This document shows, piece by piece, positions 1 through 6,832 of a DNA stretch of 25,391 nt (within the stretch, counting starts at the first letter, position 1; every line of letters starts with the position of its first letter). Both the position numbers and the translations under genes were made by a program. The notes beneath the pieces were generated by a model. It worked only from the letters and a program-made list of their open reading frames with translations, made no database searches and had not been told where the DNA came from. Source of the DNA: an uncultured bacterium. Lineage in GTDB: Bacteria > Gemmatimonadota > Gemmatimonadetes > Longimicrobiales > RSA9. Where the stretch lies: NCBI GenBank assembly GCA_937889645.1, contig CALBZE010000114.1:1-25391 (forward strand). Direction: 5' to 3'.

Positions 1-101
1 TGACGCCTGATACGACGATAGGTACGCCGGCCGGCGCCCCCCCGAGCCCTGTGCCCCGAGCCCCGGGGCCGGGGGCGGGGGCGGGGCCGGGGCAGCGCCC
101 C
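1..101. other. GC-rich intergenic end with G-run block
   Basis: This is non-coding sequence downstream of the minus-strand hydrolase. The plus strand at 65-92 carries five runs of four or five G separated by one or two C, a textbook G-quadruplex pattern. A short palindrome (GCCCCGGGGC, 60-69) overlaps its start. No U-tract terminator is visible on the minus strand, so whether this block ends the hydrolase transcript is unknown. No ORF of interest was seen here. Confidence 0.5.
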
Positions 102-1985
102 CTACCTCCCCACCGCCCGCCTCAACGCCTCCTCACCCCCCACCACCGGCAGCTCCAGCCGCGTTCCTGCCAGATCCACCGTCAACACGGTTCCCGCCTC
201 GGGCCAGAGCGTGAATTCCCGGTCGCTTGAGAAGATCATGAGGCCGATGCGCTGGTCGGCCGGGATGATCTGGTCGTCGGGTTGGAGGTCGAAGGTCAGC
301 TCGTAGAACTGGCCGGGGACGAGCGGCTCGCTCTCGCCGATGGAGCGGTAGTTCTGCGGGTCCGCCCACCCGCGGGTGATGATGTCGTCCGTGATGTTGC
401 GGCTCCCCTCCCACGGTAGCGCGACGAGCCAGACGGACAGGTTGGCGGCCGGCCGGTCCGCGGCGAGCCGGATCGTGATCCGCGGCGTGCCGGAGATGTG
501 GACGGGCTCCCTGAGCACCGGCGTCGCGTAGAGGAGGCGGTGGCCGGAGCGCTCGGCGGCGGCGAGCTCGCCGCCGGCGAAGGCGACGTCGTCGACGAGC
601 GACTCCGTCCCCTGGCCGGGCTCGTTGGACGGCACGAGCTCGCCGATCCCGTTGAGCCCGTCGGGGCCGGGGGCCGCCGCGCGGAGTTGCAGCGTCACGG
701 GCCTCGCGTCCGGGTTCGGGTAGTCCGCGTACGGCGTGGGGTTGAGGCGCGGCTGGCCCTCGCGGACGATCCAGGCGCGCGGGTCGTTCTCGACGCCGTT
801 CTCGACGCCGTAGAGGTACCGCGTGAACCAGCGGTTCATCATCTCGAGCGGCGGCGCGCCGCCATGCCCGCCCTGGTGGAAGTAGTACTGCACCGGCACG
901 CCGCGCGCCTTCAGCGCCTCGCCCACGATCACGCTGTGCTCCGGCTTGACGTTCCAGTCGTTGAAGGCGTGCGCCATGAGCGTTGCCGCGCGGATGTTGT
1001 CGATGCGACGGAGGAAGTCGCGCCCGGCCCAGAAGTCGTTGTAGTCGCCCGTGACGCGGTCCATCCCGGCGGCCATCTCGCCGTCGCGGATCGTCGCGTT
1101 GCAATAGGCACGGCGCTCAGGGTCGCCGCTGTTGATGAAGTCGTACAGGACGTCGATGTCCTCGCCCAGCCACCCGCCCGGGTGGACGATCAGCCCGTTC
1201 TGGCGGTAGTACAGGTAGTAGGAGTTGTTGGGCGCGACGGGGATGATCGCCTCGAGCCCCTCGACGCCAGTGGTCGCCGCGGCGACGGCGAGGGTGCCGT
1301 TGTAGGAGGTGCCGGTCATCCCGACCTTGCCGGTGCTCCAGTAGGCGACGACCTCTTCGTCGCCGTCGGGCGTCGTGAAGCCGCGCGCGCGGCCGTTCAG
1401 CCAGTCGATGACGGCCTTGGGCGCGAGCGCCTCGGGGTCGCCACCGACGGTCGGGCACCCCTGGGAGAGCCCGGTCCCCGGCGCCTCGGAGTGGACGACG
1501 GCAAAGCCGCGCGGGACCCAATCGGCTACGTGCGAGTTCGAGATGAAGGGCCGGGCACGGGTCTCGACCGACGGCGCCGGCTTCCGCGGCGGCGGCGGGG
1601 CGCCCAACTCCTGCCGCACGTCCCAGAAGAACTCCATGGTACCGCCCGCCGTGCCGGAGTAGTACGGGCTCGACTCGTAGATGACCGGGACCTTGAGCCC
1701 TTCCGTCTCGGTTTGCCGGGGTCGGACGACGGAGACGTGGACGCGGTCGCGGCGGCCGTCGCCGTCGGTGTCGAACTCGGTCTCGACCCAGAGCTCCTCG
1801 CGGATCCAGGTCGTCGAATCCGCGAACGCGGGGACGATTTGCGCCTGGCCGTCGACGAAGATGGGGCGCGCGGGCGTCGTCGTCTGCTGCGCGCGAGCCG
1901 AGGGCGCGAGGAGCGTCGCGAGCGCGACAGCGCCGGCCAGCGCTGCCGTGCCGCGGGGGTAGGGAAGGGCGGTTCCGAATCGCAT
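102..1985 (-). CDS. Secreted CocE/NonD-type (S15, Xaa-Pro peptidase-like) hydrolase
   Basis: The 627-residue protein belongs to the CocE/PepX serine hydrolase family, whose members cleave Xaa-Pro dipeptides, esters or acylated compounds; the substrate here is unknown. Residues 1-32 form a signal peptide (hydrophobic AALAGAVALATLLAP, then SARA-Q), so it acts in the periplasm or outside the cell. The alpha/beta-hydrolase core spans about 60-400, with nucleophile S227 in GTSYNG, D343 in HAFNDWN and H374 in GGHGG as the likely triad. The rest is the C-terminal beta-sandwich of the S15 family. The ATG start is backed by a GGAGA ribosome site and a divergent promoter at 2053-2082. It has no flagellar link that I can see; it only borders the locus. 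The family is firm, the substrate is not. Confidence 0.9.
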   Translation of the reverse strand: MRFGTALPYPRGTAALAGAVALATLLAPSARAQQTTTPARPIFVDGQAQIVPAFADSTTWIREELWVETEFDTDGDGRRDRVHVSVVRPRQTETEGLKVPVIYESSPYYSGTAGGTMEFFWDVRQELGAPPPPRKPAPSVETRARPFISNSHVADWVPRGFAVVHSEAPGTGLSQGCPTVGGDPEALAPKAVIDWLNGRARGFTTPDGDEEVVAYWSTGKVGMTGTSYNGTLAVAAATTGVEGLEAIIPVAPNNSYYLYYRQNGLIVHPGGWLGEDIDVLYDFINSGDPERRAYCNATIRDGEMAAGMDRVTGDYNDFWAGRDFLRRIDNIRAATLMAHAFNDWNVKPEHSVIVGEALKARGVPVQYYFHQGGHGGAPPLEMMNRWFTRYLYGVENGVENDPRAWIVREGQPRLNPTPYADYPNPDARPVTLQLRAAAPGPDGLNGIGELVPSNEPGQGTESLVDDVAFAGGELAAAERSGHRLLYATPVLREPVHISGTPRITIRLAADRPAANLSVWLVALPWEGSRNITDDIITRGWADPQNYRSIGESEPLVPGQFYELTFDLQPDDQIIPADQRIGLMIFSSDREFTLWPEAGTVLTVDLAGTRLELPVVGGEEALRRAVGR

Positions 1986-2052
1986 GCCGCGTCTCTCCGT
2001 TGACCTGGATCCATCGAAGGTTGGGTCGGCCGACGGGCCGTGGGTCGGGGCA

Positions 2053-2082
2053 AACGTAGCCGCGGGCCGGAAAGGCGGTCAA
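2053..2082 (-). promoter_or_regulatory. Candidate housekeeping promoter of the hydrolase
   Basis: On the minus strand TTGACC (2082-2077) is followed after 18 bp by TACGTT (2058-2053). The -35 matches TTGACA in five of six positions, and the -10 fits the TAnnnT pattern common in high-GC genomes. Transcription would start near 2045, giving a leader of about 60 nt before the ATG at 1985. Confidence 0.45.
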
Positions 2083-2107
2083 GGGAACCGACCGCGGGCG
2101 GCAGAGT

Positions 2108-2135
2108 TGAAATTTCGCCGGCCCCGTGCCGATAC
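2108..2135 (+). promoter_or_regulatory. FliA/sigma-28-like promoter of the repeat-protein/pseudokinase pair
   Basis: TGAAATTT (2108-2115), 12 bp, GCCGATAC (2128-2135), then TGGAT. The FliA consensus is TAAAGTTT-N11-GCCGATAA, so the -10 matches seven of eight bases and the -35 six of eight, with one extra spacer base. The same arrangement, same spacing and identical CGATACTGGAT occur before flgL (6704-6731, minus), which argues against chance. The segment can also be read as a sigma-70 promoter (TTGAAA, 18 bp, GATACT). The start point would be near 2145, about 53 nt before the ATG at 2198. Confidence 0.6.
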
Positions 2136-2183
2136 TGGATACGGGGTCGTGCAGCCGCGAGGGGCGGCGATCCCCACGACAGA

Positions 2184-2188
2184 GGAGG
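2184..2188 (+). promoter_or_regulatory. Ribosome binding site fixing the start at 2198
   Basis: A perfect GGAGG lies nine bases before ATG 2198. The longer in-frame reading from ATG 2126 would begin before the predicted transcription start and lacks such a site, so 2198 is preferred. Confidence 0.75.
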
Positions 2189-2197
2189 AAAGCGACG

Positions 2198-3238
2198 ATG
2201 GTGCCTGGCGATCCGCTTCGCGTCCCCCCGCGGGCTTTGTCGCCCGACCCTGGGCGGTCGGGGCGGATTTCGCTTGCCCGTCGGTCCTGCCCGTCCACGT
2301 CGCGGTCACGGAAGTGGAGCGTGATCGTGGCGCTGGCGGCGGCGCTGTTGTGGTCGGCCGCCGGGCCGGCGGCCGCGCGGCAAGGGAATCCGCCGCCGGA
2401 GGAGCAGCGATCGTCGGCCGATCGTCACGCCGCGCGCCGGGCCGCGCTGGAGCGGCAACGCCGAGGCGACCCGGGGGCGGCGGACGCACGGCACGGCGCC
2501 TGGCCGTGGACCGGATACGGCGCGGCGCCGTGGGGCCGGCCGTATGCGGCGCCGTGGGGCCGGCCGTATGCCGCGTCGTGGGGCTTGCCCTATGTGGCGC
2601 CGTGGGTCTCACCCTACACCGCACCCCGGGGCGGTCCGTACACCGCGCCGTGGAGCGGTCCGTACGGCGCGGGATGGAGCTGGTCGTATGGCGCCTACAC
2701 CGGCTGGTCGGGCGCGGCCGCGGCGCCGTTCTGGTCGTACCGCTCGCCCCGGCGCCGGCCGGGCGGGTGGTCCCGTTTCGGCGCGCACCCGGGGCAGCGA
2801 CCGGAGACGCCGTACGACTGGCCGTGGGGCTGGTCGTACGTGCCACGGCACCGATTCGAGGGCCTCTATCGTGACGAGCCGGCCGGGGGATCGACGCCCG
2901 GCGGCCGTCGGTGGCTGCTCACGCCGATCCCGGCGCCTTGGTGGTTCGCACCACCCGCATGGTACCGATGGGGGGCGGACCCCTCGGCGGATCCCTCGGC
3001 GGATTGCGCGTACGTGGTCGTCCAGGTCCTGTACGGCGGCACGTTCAGCGGATGGGTCGAGCCCGGCCGCTTCGGTGCCGAGGATCTGCGGGAGCTCGAA
3101 CTCGCGATCGATGCGCTTCTCTCCGAAGGCCATTCCCTCGTACTCCTGAGGCCGGACGGCTACCCGGTGAGGGTCCCCGCGGGGCTCCCGATCGACGACG
3201 TCAGGGTCGCTCCCTGCAGTGCCGCGGCACGACCATGA
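2198..3238 (+). CDS. Unknown secreted protein with eight Tyr/Trp octapeptide repeats
   Basis: I do not recognise this 346-residue protein. It has a long basic N-terminus, then a hydrophobic stretch (about 40-60, WSVIVALAAALLW then AAA-R) that looks like a signal peptide or anchor. Residues 107-170 are eight back-to-back octapeptides of the type Y-x-A-P-W-x-x-P, starting as perfect copies (YAAPWGRP) and degenerating toward the end. A Trp/Tyr/Pro/Arg-rich segment follows. The tail (about 265-346) looks globular, with CAYVVVQVLYGG and a predicted helix DLRELELAIDALL. It shares an ATGA start-stop overlap with the hybrid kinase downstream, so the two are translationally coupled. The FliA-like promoter upstream suggests late flagellar expression. 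A surface, sheath or matrix role is a guess from composition only. Confidence 0.75.
   Translation: MVPGDPLRVPPRALSPDPGRSGRISLARRSCPSTSRSRKWSVIVALAAALLWSAAGPAAARQGNPPPEEQRSSADRHAARRAALERQRRGDPGAADARHGAWPWTGYGAAPWGRPYAAPWGRPYAASWGLPYVAPWVSPYTAPRGGPYTAPWSGPYGAGWSWSYGAYTGWSGAAAAPFWSYRSPRRRPGGWSRFGAHPGQRPETPYDWPWGWSYVPRHRFEGLYRDEPAGGSTPGGRRWLLTPIPAPWWFAPPAWYRWGADPSADPSADCAYVVVQVLYGGTFSGWVEPGRFGAEDLRELELAIDALLSEGHSLVLLRPDGYPVRVPAGLPIDDVRVAPCSAAARP
2516..2707 (+). repeat. Eight-copy 24-bp coding tandem repeat
   Basis: Eight consecutive 24-bp units encode the Y-x-A-P-W-x-x-P octapeptides of the secreted protein. The first two units are almost identical in DNA; later ones diverge, suggesting growth by slippage at the 5' end. 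The frame is kept throughout. Confidence 0.8.
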
Positions 3239-5070
3239 CACGCGACGAGCGGTATCACCAGCTCTATGAAGCGTCGCCTACGGCGATCCTGACCGTCGAC
3301 CAGACGGGGCACGTCGTGGATTGCAACCGGGCGGCGTGCGTCCGACTGGCGCGCTCGAGGCGGGAGCTCCTCGGCACGCCGGTGCTGCGGTGGATCGCGC
3401 GGGAGGACCGGGGGAAGAGCAAGGCGAACTTCCTCCAGGCGCTCCGGGGCGGGACGGTCGAGTGGAAGGCCCGGGTCGAGCGGGGCTTTCGGCCCAACCC
3501 GATCATGGGGCTGCGCGCCGCCGGCGCGGGCTCGCTCGGCTCGTCGCGCCTGCTCCACGTCTTCCTGACCGATTCCGCCGAGTTCCGGACCCTGCAGCGG
3601 GATGCCGGGCATCTCCAGGCCGCGCTCGAGAACCTCCCCGAGCAGTTCGTGCTGCTCCTCGACGCCGATGGTTGCATTCGCTACGCGGCGGGCATGGAGC
3701 GCACGCTCTGGTACCCCATCGAGGAGTGCCTGGGACGCGACGCGTCCTTCCTCTTCGCGCAGGGCGCGGCCGGCCGGGACCAGCTGCAGGCGCTGCGGCG
3801 CGAGACCGCGGCGGGCCGCCGCTGGGAAGGCGAGATCTGGGTGGTGCGCAAAGACGGCTCGCGCTTCCCGGCCCAGGTCGTCGGGGTGCCGTATCTGGAT
3901 ACCCTGAGGGAACGACCGGTCGGGACACTCCTGGTTGCGCGGGACGTCACGGAGGACCACCTCGCGGCCGAGCGGCTGGCGCGTACCGAGCGCCTGGCGC
4001 ACATCGGCGACGTCGTGGCGAGCGTCGCGTACGAGCTGGAGGCGCCGGTCCGTCGGATCATCGCGCAGGCCGCGGCGGCGCGCGACGTCGCCGGACCGGA
4101 TGCGAAAGGCTCGCTGGCCGCCATCGAGCGGGAGGCGGCACGCCTCGACGGCCTCGTCCAGTCACTGGTCTCGTTCGCGCTGGACAACCGCGCCGAGCGG
4201 ACGGCGTCGGACCCGCGGGCGGTGATCGAGCAGGCGATCCTCGAGCAGCAGGCGACGTTCGAGGAGGCGGGTGTACGGGTCGAGCGTGTGCTCCCGGCCA
4301 AACTGCCCGAGATCGCGATCGCCCCGGAGCACCTCCGGCTCATCCTCCGCCAGATCCTGACCAACTGCAGGGAAGCGGCCCGCCTCGAGGGGAAGCCCGG
4401 CAGGGTCCGCATCCGCTCCGAGGCCACGGCGTCCGGGATCGAGATCCACATCACCGACGACGGCGTCGGGATCCGCGAGGAGTGGCGAGACCGGATCTTC
4501 GAGCCGTTCTTCACGACCAAGGACGGCCGGTTCGGGCTCGGGCTCGCGATCGTACGGGGGATCGTCTCCGCGTACGGCGGCCGGGTCTGGGCCGACCGCG
4601 ACGCCGACACCGGAGGCGCCACGATCTCGATCGCGCTGCCGATCGAGCCGCCGAGCTACACGGCCGCGTTCAATCCGCGCGCTCTGGCGCGTCGCCGGCC
4701 GCGGTCGGTCCTCGTCGTCGACGACGACGAGGGGCTCCGCCGCGCGATCCGCACGTTCCTCGAGAAGCTCGGCTTCATCGTGTCGGAGGCGTGGAGCGGC
4801 CGCAGCGCGCTCGCCCAGATCGTCTCCGGCGGCTCGCCCGAGGTCCTGGTCACGGACCTCCGAATGCGGGATGGAACGGGGTACTGGCTGCTGCGGGAGC
4901 TGGCCCGGGACTTCCCGCGCCTGCTGCGCCGCACGGTGATCCTGACCGGCGACCCGTCGCACGCCGCCGTGGACCGGATCAGTCAGGAGACCGGTTGCCC
5001 CGTGATCCGGAAACCGTTCGATTTCCAGGTGTTGCTCGACCGGCTGGACGAGGTCGCTTCGCGGGCTTGA
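3235..5070 (+). CDS. PAS-PAS hybrid histidine (pseudo)kinase with C-terminal receiver
   Basis: The 611-residue soluble protein has no membrane segment. PAS 1 spans about 6-115 and PAS 2 about 128-240 (GCIRYAAGMERTLWY; RKDGSRFPAQVVGV). The dimerisation helix is 245-320, and the ATPase domain 340-470 has N box N377, G1 DDGVG (408-412), FEPFFTTK and G2 GLGLAIV (434-440). The receiver (489-605) has D496/D497, phospho-acceptor D541, T571 and K593. The H-box reads ASVAYELEAPV: the His that is normally phosphorylated is Tyr266 (codon TAC, 4030-4032). ATP binding and the receiver look intact, so it may act as a sensor scaffold, a phosphatase or a receiver fed by another kinase. Start 3235 overlaps the stop of the repeat protein (ATGA); the longer in-frame reading from 2911 lies inside that gene. 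Soluble PAS kinases of this layout (FlrB, FleS, FlgS) usually serve flagellar NtrC-type regulators. Confidence 0.88.
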   Translation: MTRDERYHQLYEASPTAILTVDQTGHVVDCNRAACVRLARSRRELLGTPVLRWIAREDRGKSKANFLQALRGGTVEWKARVERGFRPNPIMGLRAAGAGSLGSSRLLHVFLTDSAEFRTLQRDAGHLQAALENLPEQFVLLLDADGCIRYAAGMERTLWYPIEECLGRDASFLFAQGAAGRDQLQALRRETAAGRRWEGEIWVVRKDGSRFPAQVVGVPYLDTLRERPVGTLLVARDVTEDHLAAERLARTERLAHIGDVVASVAYELEAPVRRIIAQAAAARDVAGPDAKGSLAAIEREAARLDGLVQSLVSFALDNRAERTASDPRAVIEQAILEQQATFEEAGVRVERVLPAKLPEIAIAPEHLRLILRQILTNCREAARLEGKPGRVRIRSEATASGIEIHITDDGVGIREEWRDRIFEPFFTTKDGRFGLGLAIVRGIVSAYGGRVWADRDADTGGATISIALPIEPPSYTAAFNPRALARRRPRSVLVVDDDEGLRRAIRTFLEKLGFIVSEAWSGRSALAQIVSGGSPEVLVTDLRMRDGTGYWLLRELARDFPRLLRRTVILTGDPSHAAVDRISQETGCPVIRKPFDFQVLLDRLDEVASRA

Positions 5071-5188
5071 TCGCGCGATCGAGGCCGGCAGGGCAGCCCC
5101 AGGGAAGAGCCAGGGAATCGCCGACGCGCATTATCCACTACGCCGCGGGGTGGGGTGGCGTTTGCGCCCGCGTCGCGTGGCGCGCCGG

Positions 5189-5223
5189 CGACGCGTGCGG
5201 CGGCTGACGACGCGTGCGGCGGC
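5189..5223. repeat. Short direct repeat in the convergent gap
   Basis: CGACGCGTGCGGCGGC occurs twice (5189-5204 and 5208-5223) with TGA between the copies. It lies in the 180-bp convergent gap between the hybrid kinase and fliW, where I see no gene, and in particular no csrA. Confidence 0.7.
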
Positions 5224-5229
5224 CAGTCC

Positions 5230-5248
5230 CGCGGCTCGGCCCGCCGCG
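5230..5248. terminator. Candidate stem-loop terminator after fliW
   Basis: CGCGGC, seven-base loop, GCCGCG. The hairpin begins two bases beyond the fliW stop codon and could serve both convergent transcripts. There is no T-run on either side, so intrinsic termination is uncertain. Confidence 0.35.
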
Positions 5249-5250
5249 CC

Positions 5251-5751
5251 CTAAGCGCTGACGCGGCGAGCCAGGTCGACGGGGTGGCGAAGGCCGTACT
5301 CGGAATCCGCGAGGATGACCTGCTTCGCGCGGCCGGTCCGCAGGTCGATGGCGAGAGGGCCCTGGAGATTCAGGGTGCACGGCTGGCCGGCGTGGCGAGG
5401 AAGGGTGACGATCGCCAGGACGACGATGTCCGAGGCGGCCTTCGTCTCGAGCTCCTCGACCTCCGCGTCGTGCAGCTCGACGACGTACCCGTCGACGAAG
5501 ACGAACGGATCGGCGAGGAGGAAGGCGAGCGCGTCGTCTTCGGCCGACTGGAGCCAGTAGAGTCCCTCGTGGTCCGTCGAGCGGAGGATGAACTGGCGGT
5601 GGTTCGGGAAACCGAAGAGGCCGTTCCGGAAATGCACGAGTCGCAGTATATCGCGATGCTCGCTGCCGTGGCCGGCCTCGGTGCCGTTGCCGGGCGCGGA
5701 CGTCTCGACGGGCTCGATGGCCTGGACTGTGGTTGCCGTGGCGTTCATCAT
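5251..5751 (-). CDS. fliW: Flagellar assembly factor FliW
   Basis: FliW binds the regulator CsrA and flagellin in the cytoplasm and couples flagellin synthesis to hook completion. The 166-residue protein carries the family signatures GLFGFP (44-49), YWLQS (65-69), DPF, and a C-terminal LNLQGPLAIDLRTGRAKQV segment matching the usual NLxAPIxIN...Q region. The first 30 residues (Ala/Thr/Gly-rich) are an extension beyond the usual start. The ATG at 5751 shares one base with the flgL stop (TAATG), so translation is coupled; the second Met at 5748 is an alternative. In many bacteria csrA follows fliW; here none does, so any CsrA partner must be encoded elsewhere. Confidence 0.9.
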   Translation of the reverse strand: MMNATATTVQAIEPVETSAPGNGTEAGHGSEHRDILRLVHFRNGLFGFPNHRQFILRSTDHEGLYWLQSAEDDALAFLLADPFVFVDGYVVELHDAEVEELETKAASDIVVLAIVTLPRHAGQPCTLNLQGPLAIDLRTGRAKQVILADSEYGLRHPVDLARRVSA

Positions 5752-6638
5752 TACAGATAGTCCGTTAGCGAGGCCTGCAGGATACGCGCGTTCGCGGCCA
5801 GGGCGGCCTGGTATGCGGTTTGTTGATGGATCAGCCGCGTGAGAGCATCCTCCAGCTCGACATCGGAGAGGTCGGACCGGAAGGTCTTGAGTTGTACGTC
5901 CCACGCTTCGAGGTTCGTTTCGGCCATTTCGAGCGCGTTCTGGCGAGCGCCCACTTCGGCCAGGAGGCTCTGGACCGCGGAGAAGGCGTTTTCGAGCGGC
6001 GCGATCGCGCTGGCGATGGCGCCGGGGTCGTTGGCGCCGAGCGCGTCGGCCAGCTCGCGGAGCGAGTCGAGGACCCCGCTCTGGAGGAAGACCGTGTCGC
6101 CGTCGTGCTGGGTCTCGATGAGACTGAGGTTGCCGATCTCGATCTGTCCCCCGGTCGCGTCCCGGGGCGGGAAGTCGGGGTCGACGTTGCCCGAGTCGTC
6201 GAACGGCCTGCGGTCGCTGTGGACGCCGCCGAAGAGGTAGCTCTCGCCGAGCTTCGTGTTGCCGAGGCGGATCGCTTCGGCCAGGATCTGCTCGACCTCG
6301 GCCTTCGCGGCGGCGCGCGTCTCCGCGTTCGCGGTGCCGGTCGCGTTGGCGATGGCGAGCTCCCTGGCTCGACCGAGCAGGTTGGTCAGCCCGTCGAGAA
6401 CGCTCTCCTCGGCGGAAAGCCTGGTGCGAGCCGCGCCGATGTTGCGCCGGTACTGTTCGATGGCGCGGATCTGTCCGTCGGTCCGGATGAGGGCGCCGGT
6501 GGCGACCGCGTCGTCCGACGGCCGGTGGATGCGCGAGCCCGAAATGACTTGCAACTGCGCGTCGTGGATGGCGCGCAGCGTCGCCCGGTAGTTGGTCAGC
6601 GTCTGGCGTTGGAGCTGGCTATTGGTGATCCTCAGCAT
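5751..6638 (-). CDS. flgL: Flagellar hook-filament junction protein FlgL
   Basis: FlgL (HAP3) joins hook to filament outside the cell. The 295-residue protein starts MLRITNSQLQRQTLTNYRA and shows the flagellin-like N-terminal coiled coil (SGSRIHRPSDDAVATG, LRTxxSAEESVLDGLTNLLGRARELA-type) and the C-terminal helices ending LAANARILQASLTDYL. An upstream in-frame reading to 6944 exists, but the FlgL homology begins at Met 6638. A FliA-like promoter lies 66-93 bases upstream of the ATG. Its usual partner FlgK is not upstream; the sigma-54 regulator is divergent instead, so flgK and its chaperone lie outside the window. Confidence 0.92.
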   Translation of the reverse strand: MLRITNSQLQRQTLTNYRATLRAIHDAQLQVISGSRIHRPSDDAVATGALIRTDGQIRAIEQYRRNIGAARTRLSAEESVLDGLTNLLGRARELAIANATGTANAETRAAAKAEVEQILAEAIRLGNTKLGESYLFGGVHSDRRPFDDSGNVDPDFPPRDATGGQIEIGNLSLIETQHDGDTVFLQSGVLDSLRELADALGANDPGAIASAIAPLENAFSAVQSLLAEVGARQNALEMAETNLEAWDVQLKTFRSDLSDVELEDALTRLIHQQTAYQAALAANARILQASLTDYL

Positions 6639-6703
6639 CGCCGCCGCCGTATTGGCTGGTTGTCCGGCCGGCCGGTCGCGGCCGAGCCGGGTCTCGTGAT
6701 CCA

Positions 6704-6731
6704 GTATCGTCGCCTGGTCCGAAAAAGTTGA
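6704..6731 (-). promoter_or_regulatory. FliA/sigma-28-like promoter of flgL-fliW
   Basis: On the minus strand TCAACTTT (6731-6724), 12 bp, GACGATAC (6711-6704), then TGGAT. It aligns without gaps to the element at 2108-2135, sharing GCAG upstream, T-AA-TTT, and an 11-base identical CGATACTGGAT. Hook-filament junction genes are typical FliA targets. The start point would be near 6695, giving a leader of about 57 nt. Confidence 0.6.
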
Positions 6732-6832
6732 GCACTGCGCGGTGACGACGTCGTTTTCGCCCGGCTCCGGCCACGGGCCGTAGGCGGTCTGCTGCCGCTC
6801 GGGCGAATTTTTCCCGTAATCCCCGGAGAACG

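Noticed and set aside
498..2003. A 501-codon plus-strand open frame across the hydrolase gene
   Set aside because: Antisense to an S15-type hydrolase with an intact catalytic triad, signal peptide, ribosome site and promoter.
2126..2197. A longer N-terminus for the repeat protein starting at ATG 2126
   Set aside because: It overlaps the predicted promoter, has no ribosome site, and adds residues with no signal or similarity.
5071..5250. A possible csrA gene after fliW
   Set aside because: No frame in this gap encodes a CsrA-like protein; only a direct repeat and a hairpin are seen.
6728..6756. A sigma-70-like pair TTGAGC-N17-TCGTTT before the sigma-54 regulator gene
   Set aside because: The -10 lacks the conserved TA, so it is too weak to list as a promoter.
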